From assembly GCA_027314595.1 (NCBI GenBank), contig DAHVAN010000311.1:1-35630 (forward strand): a DNA stretch of 35,630 nucleotides. Reading direction: 5' to 3'. Positions 33,269-35,630 of this stretch are shown piece by piece. Under the pieces are notes generated by a model that saw only the letters and a program-made list of their open reading frames with translations, had not been told where the DNA came from and ran no database searches. The DNA comes from Actinomycetota bacterium. GTDB taxonomy: Bacteria; Actinomycetota; Actinomycetes; Streptosporangiales; Streptosporangiaceae. Made by a program: the position numbers and the translations under genes. Numbering within the stretch: the stretch's first letter is position 1; every line of letters starts with the position of its first letter.

Positions 33269-33829
33269 GTGTACCGGCAAAGCGCCCACCTCCTCGCCCG
33301 CCTCGACCGGCCAATGCGGGCCAGCCAGTTGGAATTGACTGCCCACCGGCTCGGCTGCAGCAGCCTGGCCGTCCGCATCGCAGGCGCCGCACCCGACCGG
33401 CCCTGGCACACCCGCTGGTCCCACGGCCAGGGAGCCGTCGCCCACCAGGTCCTCACCGGCCACGAAGGCCCGGTGAACGCGGTGGCGGCCGGGGCGCTGC
33501 CGGACGGCACCCCGGTCGTCATCAGCGGCGGCGCCGACGGCACGGTGCGGGTATGGCGGACCGCGGGCGGCACCCCGGTCGGCGAGCCGCTGCGCGGCTA
33601 CGGCGGCGGGGTGTTGGCCGTGGCGACCGGGGCGCTGCCGGACGGCACCCCGGTCATCATCAGCGGCGGCGCCGACGGCACGGTCCAGGTGTGGCGGCTC
33701 GCGGGCGGCACCCTGCTTGTGCCTCCGCTGAACCTAGCCGAATCAGTACACGCTGTTGCTGTTCACGGCAACGTCATCATCACTGCGGCCGGGGCTGACA
33801 TCGCCGTCCACCAGCCAGCACTCCCGTGA
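33269..33829 (+). pseudogene. Remnant of a WD40-repeat (nSTAND-type) protein
   Basis: The first ~60 residues (VYRQSAHLLARLDRPMRASQ, then LGCSSLAVRIAG and PWHTRWSHG) resemble the helical linker that joins the P-loop NTPase part of large actinobacterial STAND proteins to their WD40 propellers. Two near-identical WD40 blades follow (GALPDGTPVVISGGADGTVR and GALPDGTPVIISGGADGTVQ), then a weaker third. A full propeller needs six or seven blades and the NTPase part is missing; the open frame continues upstream without a start. I read this as the C-terminal remnant of a conflict/defence protein with most repeats deleted. Confidence 0.65.
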
Positions 33830-33929
33830 CCAATGCGCTGTAGTTGCCGTACGGGCAGTCTCTGCTAGCAGCTGCCGCGCGACTCAAGCACGTTACCCGG
33901 TACATCGCCCCGGCATAGAGGGAGGCGGC

Positions 33930-34154
33930 ATGGCACGGCGGATCACGATCGGCTCCGGCGAGAACCAAACCGACGAGGAATACGTCGACCGCACGAACGG
34001 CAACTGGGCCGCCCTGAAGACCCGGCACCCCGATGCCGGCTTCCACCTTAGAAGCGACAGCGTCACCACGGTGCCGTACCCAGCGACCGGCGGGCTGTTG
34101 TGTGTTCAAGGGGAGCAGGTGGCGTCATCGGAGTTGAGCGTGTGGTCGCGTTGA
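33930..34154 (+). CDS. Small unknown protein
   Basis: A 74-residue protein (MARRITIGSGENQTDEEYVD...) without signal peptide or membrane segment. GGGAGG ends 5 nt before ATG 33930, a good ribosome site in a region with few others. I recognise no domain. It is flanked by gene fragments and its C-terminal part may be altered. Confidence 0.45.
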   Translation: MARRITIGSGENQTDEEYVDRTNGNWAALKTRHPDAGFHLRSDSVTTVPYPATGGLLCVQGEQVASSELSVWSR

Positions 34155-34752
34155 AGGAATGCCCTGACTGACTGATCGGCGTCTACGCCATCCGAGCCTC
34201 GCATGTACTGCTCGTCGATGTCCGCCACAGCAGGCGGTGATCGGCGATCCGCCAGGTGTACTGTCGGTGCTACAGCGGCACGCGGAACTGCCTCTCGCCC
34301 TGGACGAGCTGCTTAAGATTTCGTCTCGCGCATCTGCACCGCCTGAGAATAGGCCCGGCCCAACGGTCCATCGACCAGATCGCCTGTCCACTCAGCGTCT
34401 TGCCTGGTCGCGGCGCTGTCGCTATGTCCCATGGTAAGGAGAGGCTCAACGATGGTCAGATGACTGAGGCGGCGCCGGAACGAATGATATGCGTGCGGGC
34501 AGCCGGGGACTGGCGACTCAGCTAAGCCATGCGTATATCAGCCGATCGGGCGCTTCGTCTCCATGCGAGTGCGTGACGGCAGGTGATCGTGCCTTGGAAT
34601 CCTGGGGCACGGCGACTTCGGTCTGCGCCGGGTTCTCACCACGGCCGCCGGTATCCGCGACCGGATCCGCCGCGCCTGGGCGTGGGCCCGGAAGGCGCCC
34701 GGCAGCGGGCGACTGAGTACGACAGCTCGTGCGCGATCGGGTCGGTCTCGGA
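34155..34752. other. Degenerate stretch without a supportable gene
   Basis: About 600 nt with only short overlapping frames in all directions, lower GC in places, and no recognisable motif. A frame near 34640-34720 (TTAAGIRDRIRRAWAWARKA) could be the end of a lost gene. Most likely eroded accessory DNA. Confidence 0.4.
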
Positions 34753-34758
34753 TAGCGT
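34753..34758 (+). promoter_or_regulatory. -10 box of the LRAT-like gene
   Basis: TAGCGT ends 6 nt before ATG 34765 and no Shine-Dalgarno is present, giving a leaderless start identical in form to that of the DUF2516 gene (same hexamer, same spacing). Confidence 0.5.
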
Positions 34759-34764
34759 CGCGTC

Positions 34765-35184
34765 ATGGCAGGCAGATTCCGGTCCGGCGATCACCTGAAA
34801 GTGCGCCGCCCGCGCGGCTACGACCATCACGGCATCTACATCAGCGACGACCGGGTCATCCAGTTCGGCAGCGGCATCACGCTCACCGACAAATCCCGCA
34901 CCGCGGTCAGCGCGGTCACCCTCGCCGAGTTCGTACAGGGCGGCACCGCGAAGGTCGAACGCCATGGATACGAGAGCATGCTGGACACCGGCTACCACCC
35001 GCCCGCTGACGAAGGATGGAAAGTCGTCGCCCGCGCCGAGTTCCTGCTCAAGCTCCAGCACCGCCTGCCATACAACCTGATCGGCCACAACTGCGAGATC
35101 ATCGCCAACATGTGCGCCAGCCAGAACTGGACCGAGAGCTACCAGGTGCGCCGGTGGTTCGGCCGCAAGGCCGCAGTAGACTAG
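34765..35184 (+). CDS. LRAT-like (permuted papain-fold) protein
   Basis: A 139-residue protein with the lecithin-retinol acyltransferase/NlpC-like circularly permuted fold. The H-box is GDHLKVRRPRGYDHHGIYIS with catalytic-type His, followed by DDRVIQFGSG. The nucleophile region is YNLIGHNCEIIANMCAS with the N-C-E signature. Such enzymes act as thiol acyltransferases or amidohydrolases on lipids or peptides; bacterial versions are poorly characterised and often mobile. The gene ends 5 nt before a small membrane protein gene, suggesting that the two act together at the membrane. Confidence 0.8.
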   Translation: MAGRFRSGDHLKVRRPRGYDHHGIYISDDRVIQFGSGITLTDKSRTAVSAVTLAEFVQGGTAKVERHGYESMLDTGYHPPADEGWKVVARAEFLLKLQHRLPYNLIGHNCEIIANMCASQNWTESYQVRRWFGRKAAVD

Positions 35185-35189
35185 ACGCA

Positions 35190-35399
35190 GTGCTGCTCTT
35201 CGGCATTGCGGCCCTCTCCCGGGCAGGTCGGCCACTCCCACGTTGGGCAACGCCGGCCATCATCGTCTGGATGGTCGGCGGCTACGCCGCGATCGCTACC
35301 TACAACGATCAGATCCGACGGCTCTGGAAAGAGATCGGCGACGACTGGCTCGCCCACGAGCGCATGCTCGACAAAGGCCACCCCGATAGCAGGTCCTAG
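35190..35399 (+). CDS. Small membrane protein paired with the LRAT-like gene
   Basis: A 69-residue protein with a hydrophobic start (VLLFGIAALS), one clear transmembrane helix (ATPAIIVWMVGGYAAIATY) and a charged helical tail (NDQIRRLWKEIGDDWLAHER). It begins 5 nt after the LRAT stop. GTG 35190 also follows TAGACT (35177-35182) by 7 nt, so it may have its own leaderless transcript. No family is recognised. Confidence 0.6.
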   Translation: MLLFGIAALSRAGRPLPRWATPAIIVWMVGGYAAIATYNDQIRRLWKEIGDDWLAHERMLDKGHPDSRS

Positions 35400-35514
35400 A
35401 CCAGGGAAAGCCGCGCAGCAGCGAGAACCGCCTTACCTGCATTTGCCGGTGACCGCGAGTGCGCGGTTTCCGGGGTTTTGCGGTCATGGTCGACCCTGGT
35501 GGCTTATTCGCTGG
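35400..35514. other. Probable end of the IS1182-family element
   Basis: Non-coding DNA after the small membrane protein gene and beyond the transposase stop. GACCGCGAGTGCGCGGTTTC and a G-run TTTT stretch lie near 35451-35480, suitable for an IS end, but the matching inverted repeat is outside the window, so the boundary cannot be fixed. Confidence 0.35.
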
Positions 35515-35630
35515 TTATGCGGCGAGGCTGAGTTCGAGTCGGGCGAGGTGGCTGGTTCGTCGCCGGTCGAGCGGGTTTCCGTTCCAGTAGGCGCAGAGCC
35601 GGAGGAGGTTGAGGGCGACGGCCATGAAGG
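35515..35630 (-). CDS. IS1182-family transposase, C-terminal end only
   Basis: The complement reads, up to the stop, ALNLLRLCAYWNGNPLDRRR then TSHLARLELSLAA. The N-L-x-R-L, W-N-G-x-P-L-D-R and R-T-S-H-L-A-R-L blocks are characteristic of the C-terminus of IS1182-family DDE transposases in actinobacteria. The rest of the gene lies beyond the window edge. It marks an insertion at or near the right part of the island. Confidence 0.75.
   Translation of the reverse strand, partial: FMAVALNLLRLCAYWNGNPLDRRRTSHLARLELSLAA

Larger units (their letters stand above)
28240..35630 (+). mobile_element. tRNA-Thr-integrated element / accessory island (left end; right end outside window)
   Basis: The island starts at the 3' half of tRNA-Thr (putative attL) and carries a tyrosine integrase, a DUF2637 gene typical of actinobacterial elements, damaged E1/JAB genes, a toxin-antitoxin pair, a WD40 fragment and an IS transposase. 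Housekeeping genes stop abruptly at the tRNA. I found no second copy of the tRNA 3' sequence (attR) to the right, so the element either extends beyond the window or has lost its right end. Neither replication/transfer genes nor an excisionase are seen. Confidence 0.65.

Noticed and set aside
34237..34525. Short frames in 34155-34752
   Set aside because: No ribosome site, no motif, and overlapping alternatives on both strands.

Overview
The window is high-GC actinobacterial chromosome. This is supported by Lsr2, ClpC with a ClgR-type operator, CarD, mycothiol glycosyltransferase MshA, a SenX3-RegX3 pair, RadA, MutY, DUF3180/DUF2520/DUF2516/DUF2637 families, and many GTG starts. Gene order matches the conserved actinomycete blocks folK-DUF3180-DUF2520-panC-coaX ... 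lsr2-clpC ... radA, then mshA-gpm-senX3-regX3 and carD-ispF-cysS-rlmB. The genus cannot be fixed from sequence alone. A recurring feature is a TANNNT-like -10 box 6-7 nt before a GTG/ATG with no Shine-Dalgarno, so many transcripts are probably leaderless.

Left part (1-9.1 kb): folate/pantothenate/CoA genes (folK 3' end, DUF3180, DUF2520, panC, type III pantothenate kinase) form a tightly overlapping plus-strand operon. A convergent NlpC/P60 cell-wall hydrolase, an ArgA-like N-acetyltransferase, a small membrane protein, the nucleoid protein Lsr2 and the ClpC AAA+ unfoldase follow. clpC has a ClgR box upstream and a strong hairpin terminator downstream.

Middle part (9.1-28.3 kb): mutY and radA converge on a shared terminator. 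Then come a TIM-barrel isomerase, a BKACE enzyme, an XRE regulator with a well-defined promoter, and DUF2516. A compact minus-strand operon runs mshA -> ybjN-like -> DMT transporter -> blaI -> M56 peptidase. It is divergent from gpmA, which precedes a SenX3 kinase (unusually without a membrane segment) and RegX3. Next are a lipoprotein, an unknown anchored protein, carD, ispF (no ispD beside it), a DUF2637 membrane protein, cysS and rlmB, ending at tRNA-Thr(UGU).

Right part (28.3 kb to the end): an integrated element begins at the tRNA. It carries a tyrosine integrase with all catalytic residues and a truncated second DUF2637 gene. Fused onto that, out of frame, is a JAB/JAMM isopeptidase followed by a ThiF/E1-like ubiquitin-activating enzyme. 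This prokaryotic ubiquitin-like module is damaged: the JAB gene has no in-frame start, and the E1 gene has a one-base shift and a lost 3' end. Next to it are a toxin-first HigBA-type module with a perfect operator palindrome, a DUF7662 protein, the tail of a WD40 (nSTAND-type) protein, an LRAT-like papain-fold protein with a small membrane partner, and an IS1182-family transposase cut by the window edge. I read this as a decaying accessory/conflict-gene island; the right attachment site is not in the window.
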